From JBPOFY01 sp051252415 (GTDB lineage Bacteria; Verrucomicrobiota; Verrucomicrobiia; Opitutales; Coraliomargaritaceae), in assembly GCA_051252415.1 (NCBI GenBank), contig JBPOGA010000001.1, positions 62,001 to 126,000 of the forward strand: a DNA stretch of 64,000 bases. The letters run 5' to 3'. Positions within the stretch are counted from its first letter, which is position 1. Each line of letters begins with the position of its first letter. Positions 1-8,586 of this stretch are shown here, piece after piece. The notes beneath the pieces were generated by a model, which was given only the letters and a program-made list of their open reading frames with translations, was not told where the DNA came from and made no database searches. The position numbers and the translations under genes were made by a program.

Positions 1-114
1 TGTGGTTGCTGAATAATTTTTAATAACTGGAAAAAACTCCATCACTGCAGAACCCTCAGTAACCACCGCATAATCGAATTTCTGAGAGTAGCCAGAATGC
101 TTACCTGAAAACAT
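1..114 (-). CDS. Possible 5' end of a small unknown gene, cut by the window edge
   Basis: An open frame starts with ATG at 114, inside the last codons of the neighbouring 137-residue gene, and stays open for 38 codons to the window edge. The visible product begins MFSGKHSGYSQKFDYAV. The 14-nt overlap with the upstream gene would fit translational coupling, and both genes would then belong to one minus-strand cluster. No domain can be named from so short a stretch. It may simply be a chance open frame; the only support is the overlap and a plausible amino-acid composition. Confidence 0.3.
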   Translation of the reverse strand, partial: MFSGKHSGYSQKFDYAVVTEGSAVMEFFPVIKNYSATT

Positions 115-514
115 CACGAACCATAATAACAAAATCCTTAAATTTGGGCTCAACGACAGCAACAAACATTCTAGATTCTCCAGGCTTCAAGGGGAATGCA
201 CGACTTCCTTCTAATGTCACACCCCTCATAGCATTATACTTACCGCCCTCTCTTTCTGCATAATCTCCCCAATCTTTACGCTCACCATCCTTAGCCCTGC
301 TAAGTAGTGTCCAGCTTGGGGTTTCATCTCGTGTGCCCTCAAAATATAAAACTTCATCTCCTGAATTATAAATTCTAAATAATAGGCATGCGACTAACTC
401 ATCAGCTAATGCCCCACTCGACATAATGCATTGCTTTTCATATGTCAGTTTCAACCCCGCGACGACTCCCAATGACGGAAACACCATTAGTATAAATAGA
501 CATATTCTTCTCAT
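101..514 (-). CDS. Secreted hypothetical protein, 137 aa
   Basis: I do not recognise this family. The first 20 or so residues (MRRICLFILMVFPSLGVVAG) look like a signal peptide, so the product is probably exported. The mature part is short and mixed in charge, contains a segment with 'PLKPGES' followed by alternating hydrophobic residues, and resembles a small beta-sandwich such as those that sense or bind at the cell envelope; that fold is only a guess. The gene lies 31 bp downstream of a two-helix membrane protein gene on the same strand and may be co-transcribed with it. Both have no evident link to the sugar cluster to the right. Confidence 0.6.
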   Translation of the reverse strand: MRRICLFILMVFPSLGVVAGLKLTYEKQCIMSSGALADELVACLLFRIYNSGDEVLYFEGTRDETPSWTLLSRAKDGERKDWGDYAEREGGKYNAMRGVTLEGSRAFPLKPGESRMFVAVVEPKFKDFVIMVRDVFR

Positions 515-545
515 ATTTTCAGCAGGTTAAAAGTGTAGCGCAGTG

Positions 546-983
546 TTAACCGTTATCAGTCCCGACTGCCTCGATCATTTCTTGATAGTCTTTTTTAGAC
601 AGTGAATGTCCATCGACTACCGCGATGGAAGGAACCCTCCATTGCTTTTGGCAGAAGTCGCAACTGAAGATATTCCATGGCGCACATGGGTATCTTCCAA
701 ATACCTCATGGTCCTCAACGACCTCGATCCCTTTTCCTTTTTTCATGCTTCTCTCACATTCAGGGCATGCAACAGAAGAAGACCTAAAAACGGCAATAAA
801 TAAGAATATGAATGGCACACAAAAGAAAGGAATTGCCATCATCCATGTCGCTTCCTGCTTAAATACTTGAGCAGGAATCAGTATACAGGATATCCCAATT
901 CCGGCTGCAATAAGGCAGTAGAACATGCTTTTCTTGTGATGCCCTTTTAGTTCCGGCGGTGCAGACTTCTTGAGAATTTTCAT
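546..983 (-). CDS. Two-helix membrane protein with a zinc-ribbon-like Cys motif, 145 aa
   Basis: The family is not recognised. Two hydrophobic segments (about residues 20-38 and 48-66) predict a hairpin in the membrane. They are followed by a soluble tail with two Cys pairs, CPEC at about residue 73 and CDFC at about 108, spaced as in a zinc ribbon, plus a further Cys between them. The tail ends in an acidic stretch. The neighbour downstream is a secreted protein gene 31 bp away, so the two may be co-expressed. The start is the ATG at 983. A role cannot be given. Confidence 0.6.
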   Translation of the reverse strand: MKILKKSAPPELKGHHKKSMFYCLIAAGIGISCILIPAQVFKQEATWMMAIPFFCVPFIFLFIAVFRSSSVACPECERSMKKGKGIEVVEDHEVFGRYPCAPWNIFSCDFCQKQWRVPSIAVVDGHSLSKKDYQEMIEAVGTDNG

Positions 984-1050
984 TTCTTAGCAGAACAAGT
1001 TCTAATGTATTCAACAATATTCAGCTAACTCCTGTTTACCCTTACTTCTT

Positions 1051-2262
1051 TTACGCTTCAGCTAAGGCACCGATCGCGGGGTTTTTCAGAATTGCATCAA
1101 ACACGGTTGCGATGCCACCGCGCAGTGAATCCTCTCCTGACGTGCCTACAATTAAATCCAAGGGTTCGGACATGAAAGGCATGGTTTCAGTCAACATGGC
1201 TTCGCGAATCGCAGGTTCTGCAAATTGAAATAGATCTGCCATTCGACCACCGACGATGACGGTCGATGGATTAAAGGTCTGCACAAGGCGCGAAAGTCCG
1301 AGTCCTATATTACGACCCACTGTATTTAAAACTTCCAAGACGTTAGCATCTCCTGCTTTCGCTTTGGTGATGACTGCTTCCACCCAATCGACTCCCGACT
1401 CAATGTCCTTTGGTATGACGACTCCAGCTGCATCTAAATGACTTAATACTCGAGCCGCGCCAATTTCGGTGACCCAGCAACCTTCTTTACCACAGCTACA
1501 TTTGATTCCGTTTTCTGCAAAGGCGACGTGCCCGACTTGCCCCGCATAACCTTGTTTACCACGTAGCAAAACGCCGTCGACAAAGACCCCTGCCGCTAAA
1601 CCAACTCCGAGGCTCAGATACACCATGTTGCGCACACCTGGCCGCGCACCAAAATGATATGCGCCGATGGCGCCTGCATGTGCTTCATTCTCGACATAGA
1701 CGGGCACTCCAAAGCGCGCTTCCCAGTCGGCCTTCAAAGGCACTCGCTGCCAACCCGAAGTCGGACCATAAGCGAGCTTGCCGCTCTCGCGATCGACCAA
1801 TCCAGCCCATGTGACACAAACTCCGAAGACTTTAAGATTTTTAGCGCGGCTGAGTTCGAAGGCTTTCTCTACAAGTTGTGCTGCAACCGCTAAAGTGGCT
1901 GCGGGGCTATTATTGCCCTTAATAACGACTTTTTCTTGTGTGAGCACTGTCTGACCAAAATTCGTCACTAGCATTGAAACCCGATCAATATCGATATCTA
2001 CTGCTATCATGCTACCGGAATCCGGATTCAAATTGAGCAACAAACCTGGGCGACCAGCACGGCCCGCATCAAATTCGGTTTCACTGACTAAATCAGCTGC
2101 CATCAAATCAGCTATGATGTTTGAGACAGTCGCACGCGTCAGGCCAACTTCTGAGGCTATATTAGCCCGGGACAGCGGGCCATTAGTGCGTAATTTACCC
2201 AATACACTCACCGCATTTAAACGACGTATATCGCCTCGGTCATATCTCTGTTGCTCGAACAT
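1051..2262 (-). CDS. ROK-family transcriptional repressor (NagC/XylR type)
   Basis: The product has 403 residues, the usual length for a ROK repressor. Residues 14-60 form a winged helix-turn-helix (LSRANIASEVGLTRATVS), and residues 80-395 form the ROK sugar-kinase-like fold. The zinc-site motif C-x-C-G-x2-G-C is present (Cys255, Cys257, Cys262), with His245 in the preceding GHV. Such proteins bind a sugar or sugar phosphate and release DNA. The gene is divergent from a seven-gene plus-strand cluster for glycoside breakdown, and a perfect palindrome lies between them, so it most likely controls that cluster and itself. Because it has a DNA-binding domain it is not a plain glucokinase. The inducer cannot be read from the sequence. 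Confidence 0.92.
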   Translation of the reverse strand: MFEQQRYDRGDIRRLNAVSVLGKLRTNGPLSRANIASEVGLTRATVSNIIADLMAADLVSETEFDAGRAGRPGLLLNLNPDSGSMIAVDIDIDRVSMLVTNFGQTVLTQEKVVIKGNNSPAATLAVAAQLVEKAFELSRAKNLKVFGVCVTWAGLVDRESGKLAYGPTSGWQRVPLKADWEARFGVPVYVENEAHAGAIGAYHFGARPGVRNMVYLSLGVGLAAGVFVDGVLLRGKQGYAGQVGHVAFAENGIKCSCGKEGCWVTEIGAARVLSHLDAAGVVIPKDIESGVDWVEAVITKAKAGDANVLEVLNTVGRNIGLGLSRLVQTFNPSTVIVGGRMADLFQFAEPAIREAMLTETMPFMSEPLDLIVGTSGEDSLRGGIATVFDAILKNPAIGALAEA

Positions 2263-2315
2263 AATTTTTAATAAGACACCTTTTTCGGTTGCTAAAGCAT
2301 ATAATACACTCGATT

Positions 2316-2332
2316 TGTTTACTAAGTAAACA
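2316..2332. promoter_or_regulatory. Perfect 17-bp palindrome, candidate ROK operator
   Basis: TGTTTACTAAGTAAACA is an exact palindrome around a central base, in the 122-bp gap between the ROK gene and the oxidoreductase operon. ROK repressors typically bind AT-rich palindromes of this kind with TTTAC/GTAAA half sites. On the minus strand a TATTAT hexamer (2301-2306) lies just downstream, so binding would cover the -35 region of the repressor's own promoter. On the plus strand a TATAAT-like hexamer is at 2300-2305. The assignment to the adjacent repressor is inferred. Confidence 0.65.
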
Positions 2333-2384
2333 TTTAATGGCTAAATTTATTGGAACCTAGCCAAAATCCTCAAACATATTAGCT

Positions 2385-3797
2385 ATGAAGCAACCATCAC
2401 CCCACCCCACACGCCGCGATTTCCTCAAGTCATCAGCAGCATTTGGTGCATTGTCCTTGTTACCCTCCTATATTGCACTTGGAAACCAGTCCTCTACTGG
2501 AGTCGCACCGAGCGAAAAGGTAAACTTGGCGGTGATTGGTATCGCCAATCAAGGCGGTAAGGATCTCAGAGCACTCGTTCACTCAGGGCTTTGCAACGTA
2601 GTCGCCCTCTGCGATATCGACCTTGAAGGCGAAGATGCCCAACTCACATTACTGGCACACCCGACCGCGCCGAAGTTCACCGATTTCCGCGTGATGTTCG
2701 ATAAGATGGCGGATCAAATCGATGCCGTTCTGATCGCCACACCAGACCATGCGCACTTTGCCGCGACGATGCTGGCCATGTCGCTTGGTAAGCATGTCTA
2801 CGTTGAAAAACCACTCGCACATACCTTTGGTCAATGCGCGCGCATGATGGACTTGGCTGCTCGTAGTGGCGTCGTCACCCAAATGGGTATTCAAGGGCAC
2901 TCGGGTGCCAACTACTTTCAATTTAAAGCCTGGCGCGAAGCTGGTATCATCAAAGACATCACCAAGATCACCGCGACCATGAATAACGAGCGTCGCTGGC
3001 ATGGCTGGGGGCAAGACGTGACGGAATACCCGAACGACGAAATGCCTAGCAATATCCAATGGGATCAATGGCATGACGTCGTTGGAACCAACCGACCTTT
3101 TAGTCGCCGACTCCACCCGCAAGAATGGCGTAGCTGGTATGATTTCGGCAGTGGCGCATTCGGCGATTGGGGACCACACATCCTCGACACCTGCCATCGC
3201 TTCTTAGAGCTCGGCCTACCCGAAACTATTACTGCCACTAAACGTGAAGGCGCCAACGAACTCATTTTCCCACAGGCATCCACCATTCGTTTTAATTTTC
3301 CAGAACGCGCCGCTGACCTACCTGCTTGTGAAGTGACTTGGTATGATGGCCAAAAAAACTTGGCTGAAGTTGAACCGGAATATGTAGAAAAACTCACCGA
3401 TAAAACCACGGGAGAAGTCATGGAAGTCGGTGGCCCGGGTAAGATCCTCTACTCTAAAGATCTCATCTTTAAAGGTGGCAGTCATGCCGAACCGCTACGT
3501 ATTGTACCGCGTGAACAATTTATCGAAATGCACCCGAACTTACCCAAGTTCTCGCAAAAGAATTCGAATCACTACGCGAACTTCCTACTCGCATGTAAGG
3601 GTGAAGAAATCGCACGCGCACCTTTCAAGGTCGGCGGTGAACTCACGCAGGTATTTAACCTCGGCGTTTTGGCCCAGCGCCTCGGCGGTGAACTCAAGTT
3701 TGATCGAAAGACCAAGCAAATAACCAACAACTCTGTAGCACAGGCCCTCCTCGACCCAGCACCACGCAAGGGCTGGGAAGAATTCTACACACTGTAA
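2385..3797 (+). CDS. Tat-exported Gfo/Idh/MocA oxidoreductase, copy 1
   Basis: The 470-residue product starts with a twin-arginine signal (T-R-R-D-F-L-K, Arg10-Arg11, then a hydrophobic stretch to about residue 35), so it should be exported folded with its NAD(P) cofactor. A Rossmann domain follows (about residues 45-165), with 'ATPDHAH' and the family's catalytic E-K-P at 141-143; the C-terminal half is the Gfo/Idh/MocA beta-sheet domain. Tat-exported members of this family next to DUF1080 proteins oxidise sugar hydroxyls, often at C3 of glycosides. It is the first gene of the putative operon and is followed 28 bp later by a close paralogue. The start ATG has no clear Shine-Dalgarno. Substrate and exact hydroxyl are inferred, not shown. 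Confidence 0.9.
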   Translation: MKQPSPHPTRRDFLKSSAAFGALSLLPSYIALGNQSSTGVAPSEKVNLAVIGIANQGGKDLRALVHSGLCNVVALCDIDLEGEDAQLTLLAHPTAPKFTDFRVMFDKMADQIDAVLIATPDHAHFAATMLAMSLGKHVYVEKPLAHTFGQCARMMDLAARSGVVTQMGIQGHSGANYFQFKAWREAGIIKDITKITATMNNERRWHGWGQDVTEYPNDEMPSNIQWDQWHDVVGTNRPFSRRLHPQEWRSWYDFGSGAFGDWGPHILDTCHRFLELGLPETITATKREGANELIFPQASTIRFNFPERAADLPACEVTWYDGQKNLAEVEPEYVEKLTDKTTGEVMEVGGPGKILYSKDLIFKGGSHAEPLRIVPREQFIEMHPNLPKFSQKNSNHYANFLLACKGEEIARAPFKVGGELTQVFNLGVLAQRLGGELKFDRKTKQITNNSVAQALLDPAPRKGWEEFYTL

Positions 3798-3825
3798 ATT
3801 TACACTCCTCCAAAACCGAAGTAAC

Positions 3826-5244
3826 ATGAATCAGCACACACGCCGCGATTTCCTGAAAGCCTCCGCCGCCTTCGGCGCACTTACGATCTTACCCTCTTAT
3901 GTGGCACTCGGCAACCAGTCGACCACCGGACTCGCGCCGAGTGAAAAAGTAAACCTTGCGATGATAGGTATCGGCAATCGCCCGAATGGTGTCCGCATGT
4001 CTCTAGTCGTCTCTGGTCTATGCAACATCGTTGCGCTTTGCGATATCGACCTAAAAGGAAAACACACTCAAGAATCTCAGGAAGCACACCCTGCGGCACG
4101 CACATTCACTGACTTCCGTAAAATGTTTGATGCGATGGGCGATGAGATCGATGCCGTCCTCATCGGCACACCCGACCACGCGCACTTTGCGGCGACGATG
4201 TTAGCCATGTCACTGGGAAAGCATGTCTATGTTGAAAAGCCCCTAGCACATACTTTTGGCCAAAGCGAACGCCTCATGCAAATGGCCGCCAAGCATCCTG
4301 AGCTCGCCACGCAAATGGGCAACCAAGGCCACTCGGGGGCAAACTACTTCCAATTCAAAGCGTGGACCGAAGCGGGTGTCATTAAAGACGTCACCCGCAT
4401 CACAGCCCATATGAATAACAAACGACGCTGGCACGGATGGGGCCCCTCCGCGACTCAGTATCCATCCGATCCAATGCCTGATGGCGTCAACTGGGAGCAG
4501 TGGATGGATACTGTGGCAACGGAACACGCCTACAGCAAACGCCTCCACCCTGCCGAATGGCGCAGTTGGTATGACTACGGCTCAGGTTGCTTCGGCGACT
4601 GGGGACCTCACATCCTCGATACAGCGCACCGTTTCCTTGACCTCGGCCTCCCTGAAACGATCACCGCAGTCCATCGCGATGGTATTAACGAATCTGATTT
4701 AATCTACCCTGAATCCAGCACGATTCGCTTCAACTTCCCCGAGCGCGACGACAAGCCCGCCTGTGAAGTCACCTGGTATGACGGCGTTAACAATGTGGCC
4801 GAGCTTGAAGCAGAGTATTGCGATCCAGTGACCAACAAACTAACAGGCGAAACCACACATGGTCCAGCACGGCTCAAGAAACCAGGCAAAGTCCTATACA
4901 GTAAAGATCTCGTATTCAGAGGCGGATCACATTCGGACGCGCTCCAAATCGTGCCTAAAAGCAAATACATGGATATGCGCAGATACCTCCCCACTTTCCC
5001 ACAAAAGAACTCCAGCCATCAGGCCAACTTCCTTCTAGCTTGTAAGGGTGAAGAAGTAACACGCTCACCATTCAGCGTTTCAGGGCCGCTCACTCAAGTC
5101 TTCAACCTTGGCGTTTTATCTCAACGTTTTGGAGGAGAGATCAAGTTCGACCGCGCGACAAAGCAAATCACCAACAATAAGGTTGCCGCCGCACTTATGG
5201 ACCCTGCACCTCGCAAGGGATGGGAAGAATACTACAATCTATAA
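3826..5244 (+). CDS. Tat-exported Gfo/Idh/MocA oxidoreductase, copy 2
   Basis: The 472-residue product is a tandem paralogue of the preceding gene: the Tat signal (T-R-R-D-F-L-K-A), the 'PDHAHFAATMLAMSLGKHVY' block and the catalytic E-K-P-L-A-H-T are the same, and most of the C-terminal domain aligns with few gaps, ending in PAPRKGWEE in both. Differences cluster in the glycine-rich Rossmann loop (GIGNRPNGV here, GIANQGGKD in copy 1) and around residues 330-345, where this copy has a short insertion. Two exported copies suggest either different substrates or a hetero-oligomer. It lies 22 bp before the DUF1080 gene. The function as periplasmic glycoside dehydrogenase is inferred from the family and the context. 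Confidence 0.9.
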   Translation: MNQHTRRDFLKASAAFGALTILPSYVALGNQSTTGLAPSEKVNLAMIGIGNRPNGVRMSLVVSGLCNIVALCDIDLKGKHTQESQEAHPAARTFTDFRKMFDAMGDEIDAVLIGTPDHAHFAATMLAMSLGKHVYVEKPLAHTFGQSERLMQMAAKHPELATQMGNQGHSGANYFQFKAWTEAGVIKDVTRITAHMNNKRRWHGWGPSATQYPSDPMPDGVNWEQWMDTVATEHAYSKRLHPAEWRSWYDYGSGCFGDWGPHILDTAHRFLDLGLPETITAVHRDGINESDLIYPESSTIRFNFPERDDKPACEVTWYDGVNNVAELEAEYCDPVTNKLTGETTHGPARLKKPGKVLYSKDLVFRGGSHSDALQIVPKSKYMDMRRYLPTFPQKNSSHQANFLLACKGEEVTRSPFSVSGPLTQVFNLGVLSQRFGGEIKFDRATKQITNNKVAAALMDPAPRKGWEEYYNL

Positions 5245-5266
5245 ACCTTACATCACGTATCCAAAT

Positions 5267-6595
5267 ATGAAATACATAACACTTTTTGCGGCATCACTCG
5301 CCTCAGCCTCACTCAGCTTCGGCAATCAAGTGTCCGAAAGCCAGCAGCAATATATCGCACAATACCAGAAGCAGCCGAAAAAGGTCGCTCCCGAATCAGC
5401 ACTCATCAACACCAACAAAGAGCCGAGCCTCAACGAAGGATTCGTCAGCCTCTACAACGGCAAAGACCTCGATGGTTGGACTCCGCGCGGAGGCACCTGC
5501 ACCTTTGAAGCTTCAGGCGAAGCCATAATCGGCACCTGCGTCAATGGCTCGCCAAGCACTTACCTGTCGACCGATCGCGAAGACTATGGCGACTTCATTT
5601 TCACAGCTGAACTCAAATGGGAAGTCGATGGCAACAGTGGCGTCATGTTCCGTGCAAAACGTAAGCCAGGTAAAAACTTTGAGACGGTTTACGGACCACA
5701 GTGCGAGATGGAAGGCTTCGAAAAAGATCGCGGCTGGTCCGGTGGCATCTACGGCCAATCGGCCGAAGGTTGGCGCTACCCGCTTTGGCTCGATGCACAC
5801 AAGGATGCACGTAAAGCACTCAAAGAAAACGAATGGAATCGAGTCACCATCAAAGCTGTTGGCACCAATGTGAAAACTTGGGTCAATGGCGTGCCCGCCG
5901 CGAACTGGGAGAGTGATGAATACCTCGAGGGATTTTTCAGCCTACAAATACACGCAGGTAAACAAGGCAAGGTTCACTTTCGCAACATCAAGGTCAAGGA
6001 GCTCAGCGCACAATCAGAATACGAAGACCTCTTCGCCGATGGCGATTTTTCAAAATGGCAAGACACTAAAGGCGGCCCCGTTAAACCAGGTTGGGAAATT
6101 AAAGGTGATATCATCGAGCGCACAGAACTCGCTTCGGGTCAGTCGCGCCCAGGCGACATCAATACTAAAAAGCACTACAAAGACTTCGACCTAAAGTTCG
6201 ATTGGAAGATCAGTGAAGGCGGCAACTCTGGCGTCAAGTATCGCACCCGAGGTAGTCTCGGACTAGAATATCAAGTGCTCGACGACGGCGTGCACAAAGA
6301 CAAAAATCTTTCCGCAGGCATCTATGCACTCGTCCCCGCTGCGGTAGACAAGCCTTACAATGCTGGGGGACAATGGAACTCTGGTCGTATCATTGTTCAA
6401 GATAATCTAACTCAGCACTGGATCAATGGTGTCAAAGTAGCCGAGGTCGAAATCGGCAGCGAAGACTGGTTCGAGCGCTTCAACAACAGTAAATACAGTA
6501 AACACGAAGGCTTCGGCACATGGACAGGACCGATCCTCCTACAGGATCACAATGATCCTGTCTCGTTTCGCAACGTGTTAATCCGCGAGCTCTAA
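5267..6595 (+). CDS. Secreted protein with two DUF1080 (3-keto-glycoside hydrolase type) domains
   Basis: The start is set at the ATG at 5267, which begins a signal peptide (MKYITLFAASLASASLSFG); an upstream in-frame TTG would overlap the previous gene and lacks a signal. The 442-residue product has two DUF1080 (PF06439) domains, about residues 60-240 and 250-440, each with the 'L-F-x-G-x-D/F-x-x-W' opening and a 'G-N-S-G-V' strand (DGNSGVMFR and GGNSGVKYR). The family adopts a concanavalin-like sandwich and includes 3-keto-disaccharide hydrolases/eliminases. Directly after two exported oxidoreductases, it most likely cleaves the 3-keto glycosides they make, in the periplasm. Which of the two domains is catalytic cannot be told. 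Confidence 0.88.
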   Translation: MKYITLFAASLASASLSFGNQVSESQQQYIAQYQKQPKKVAPESALINTNKEPSLNEGFVSLYNGKDLDGWTPRGGTCTFEASGEAIIGTCVNGSPSTYLSTDREDYGDFIFTAELKWEVDGNSGVMFRAKRKPGKNFETVYGPQCEMEGFEKDRGWSGGIYGQSAEGWRYPLWLDAHKDARKALKENEWNRVTIKAVGTNVKTWVNGVPAANWESDEYLEGFFSLQIHAGKQGKVHFRNIKVKELSAQSEYEDLFADGDFSKWQDTKGGPVKPGWEIKGDIIERTELASGQSRPGDINTKKHYKDFDLKFDWKISEGGNSGVKYRTRGSLGLEYQVLDDGVHKDKNLSAGIYALVPAAVDKPYNAGGQWNSGRIIVQDNLTQHWINGVKVAEVEIGSEDWFERFNNSKYSKHEGFGTWTGPILLQDHNDPVSFRNVLIREL

Positions 6596-6651
6596 AGCCC
6601 TGAAAGTTCTCACGAGGGATTCCTCTATTTTCCGCTCGCCCTATCCTACCG

Positions 6652-8475
6652 ATGCAAAAGCAAGTCCTGACCCTTATATACTCGCTATTGCTTGGGCTAA
6701 CACTGACGGCTCAAGACGCACAGCGACCCAACATTCTGTGGCTGACCTGCGAAGATAACAACGTCGACTGGATCGGATGTTATGGTAACCCACATGCCGA
6801 CACGCCCCACATCGATCAGCTAGCCGCTGAAGGTTTTCGATACACACATGCCTATGCAAATGCCCCAGTATGTGCACCGTCGCGTTCCACTTGGATCACT
6901 GGTATACATGCCATCTCAATGGGAACGCATCCGATGCGCAGCCGATACGAGATTCCGCATGATCTAATTAAATACTACCCAGACCATCTCAAAGCCAACG
7001 GCTACTACGTCGGCAACTACAAGAAAACCGATTACAATATTGGTGGACGTGAAGATAGCGACTGTTGGGACAATGCGAAACAAGTAGGCTGGCAAACGCT
7101 TAAGAATAATCAACCCTTCTTCCAAATCATCAACTCCACCAAATCGCACGAAAGTAAGGCTTTCGGCGATGTTCAAAATACCAAGCACGATCCAGCAAAT
7201 ACTATTTTGCGCAAATACCATCCAGATGTGCCGGCCATGCGTATGAACTACGCGAAATATCACGATGCCATCAAAGCAATGGATCAGGAAATCGGAGACG
7301 CACTTCAAAAACTTGAAGACATGGGGCTCGCTGATGATACCATCGTCATCTACAACTCCGACCATGGCGGCGTGTTACCTCGCAGCAAACGCTTCCTTTT
7401 CAGTAGCGGTATCCATTGCCCATTGATCATTCGAATTCCCGAAAAATACAAAGCGCTCTGGCCTGCCGAACACACCGGAACGACAGTGGATCGTATCGTC
7501 AGCTTCGTCGACATGCCAGCCACTTGGCTCAACATCACGAATACCAAGATCCCCGAAATCATGCAGGGTCAACCCTTCCTCGGCACAGAGTCGCAGACAG
7601 AGCGAGCATTGCACTACGCGTTTCGTGCACGCATGGATGAACGTGTTGAAAATGCACGTGCCGTTGGCGACAAGCAGTTCCTCTACATCCGCAACTACAT
7701 GCCCTACACACCGTGGATGCAGCCCCTTAACTTTCTTTGGCGCATGCAGGCCACTCAAGCTTGGGTGGAGCATGTGGAATCTGGTAAAGCTAGCGAGGTC
7801 GAGGTTCGTTTCTTCAAACCAAAAAACTGGACAGAAGAATTTTACGACACCGTCAAAGACCCCGACAATATTAACAACTTAATCGATAACCCCGAATACG
7901 CGGGAATTATCAATCGTATGCGGACGAACCTTCGCGATTGGCAGGAAAATGTTTTCGACACTGGAATGCTACCGGAGTCTGAGATGGTCCGACTCGCAGC
8001 TAAAAACAAAACAACGATCTACGAAGTCGCACGCAATCCGAAGCTCTACAACCTCCCCAGCCTTCTGGACGCTGCCGATCTCGCGCTCGAAGAAGACCCA
8101 ACGAACCGACCTGCCCTACGAGCCTTACTATCCAGTCCCGACCTGGGCCTACGCTACTGGGGCATGGTTGGCTGCTTCTTATTAGACGATACAGAGTCCG
8201 CCCAACTATGCCTAGAGGACGACTCCCACGAGGTGCGCGCTATGGCCGGCTGGCTCTTACTTCGATCTGGCGATACAGATGCGGGCCTCCAATGCTTAAA
8301 AAGTCTACTTGAAGAAAACTCTTATGCCACCCTCACTGTGCTCAACATTATCGATTGGGCCGGAGACGCTGCCAAACCGCTACTGCCCACTGTCAAGGCG
8401 ATCAAAGTTCAAAATTACGAGGAGCGTATGCAAATCCAACTACTCGCCAAATACGGCTTAGGCTCCGCGAAGTAG
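6652..8475 (+). CDS. Secreted sulfatase with HEAT-like C-terminal region
   Basis: The 607-residue product has a signal peptide (to about residue 20) and a sulfatase core. The formylglycine motif C-A-P-S-R is at Cys74-Arg78, so the Cys would need oxidation by a maturase that is not encoded in this window. Metal ligands of the alkaline-phosphatase fold are visible in L-T-C-E-D-N (residues 31-36) and in 'NSDHGG' near residue 236. Beyond the catalytic part (about 1-450), residues 470-600 form alpha-helical repeats like HEAT repeats, an extension found in some planctomycete/verrucomicrobial sulfatases. In the operon it would remove sulfate esters so that the sugar can be oxidised or cleaved. Substrate unknown. 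Confidence 0.9.
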   Translation: MQKQVLTLIYSLLLGLTLTAQDAQRPNILWLTCEDNNVDWIGCYGNPHADTPHIDQLAAEGFRYTHAYANAPVCAPSRSTWITGIHAISMGTHPMRSRYEIPHDLIKYYPDHLKANGYYVGNYKKTDYNIGGREDSDCWDNAKQVGWQTLKNNQPFFQIINSTKSHESKAFGDVQNTKHDPANTILRKYHPDVPAMRMNYAKYHDAIKAMDQEIGDALQKLEDMGLADDTIVIYNSDHGGVLPRSKRFLFSSGIHCPLIIRIPEKYKALWPAEHTGTTVDRIVSFVDMPATWLNITNTKIPEIMQGQPFLGTESQTERALHYAFRARMDERVENARAVGDKQFLYIRNYMPYTPWMQPLNFLWRMQATQAWVEHVESGKASEVEVRFFKPKNWTEEFYDTVKDPDNINNLIDNPEYAGIINRMRTNLRDWQENVFDTGMLPESEMVRLAAKNKTTIYEVARNPKLYNLPSLLDAADLALEEDPTNRPALRALLSSPDLGLRYWGMVGCFLLDDTESAQLCLEDDSHEVRAMAGWLLLRSGDTDAGLQCLKSLLEENSYATLTVLNIIDWAGDAAKPLLPTVKAIKVQNYEERMQIQLLAKYGLGSAK

Positions 8476-8586
8476 TCAACAAAGCCCGTATTCTCCAATA
8501 GACATCACTTACAAACAAAAGCCCACGTAGCACAGCCCGTCACGCGGAACCTTTAATACAACTAACCCATATAGTTACCCTAGCAC

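Noticed and set aside
1051..2262. Calling the ROK protein a glucokinase
   Set aside because: It has an N-terminal winged helix-turn-helix, so it is of the repressor type.
5108..5266. A longer N-terminus for the DUF1080 protein
   Set aside because: It starts with TTG inside the previous gene; the ATG at 5267 gives a proper signal peptide.
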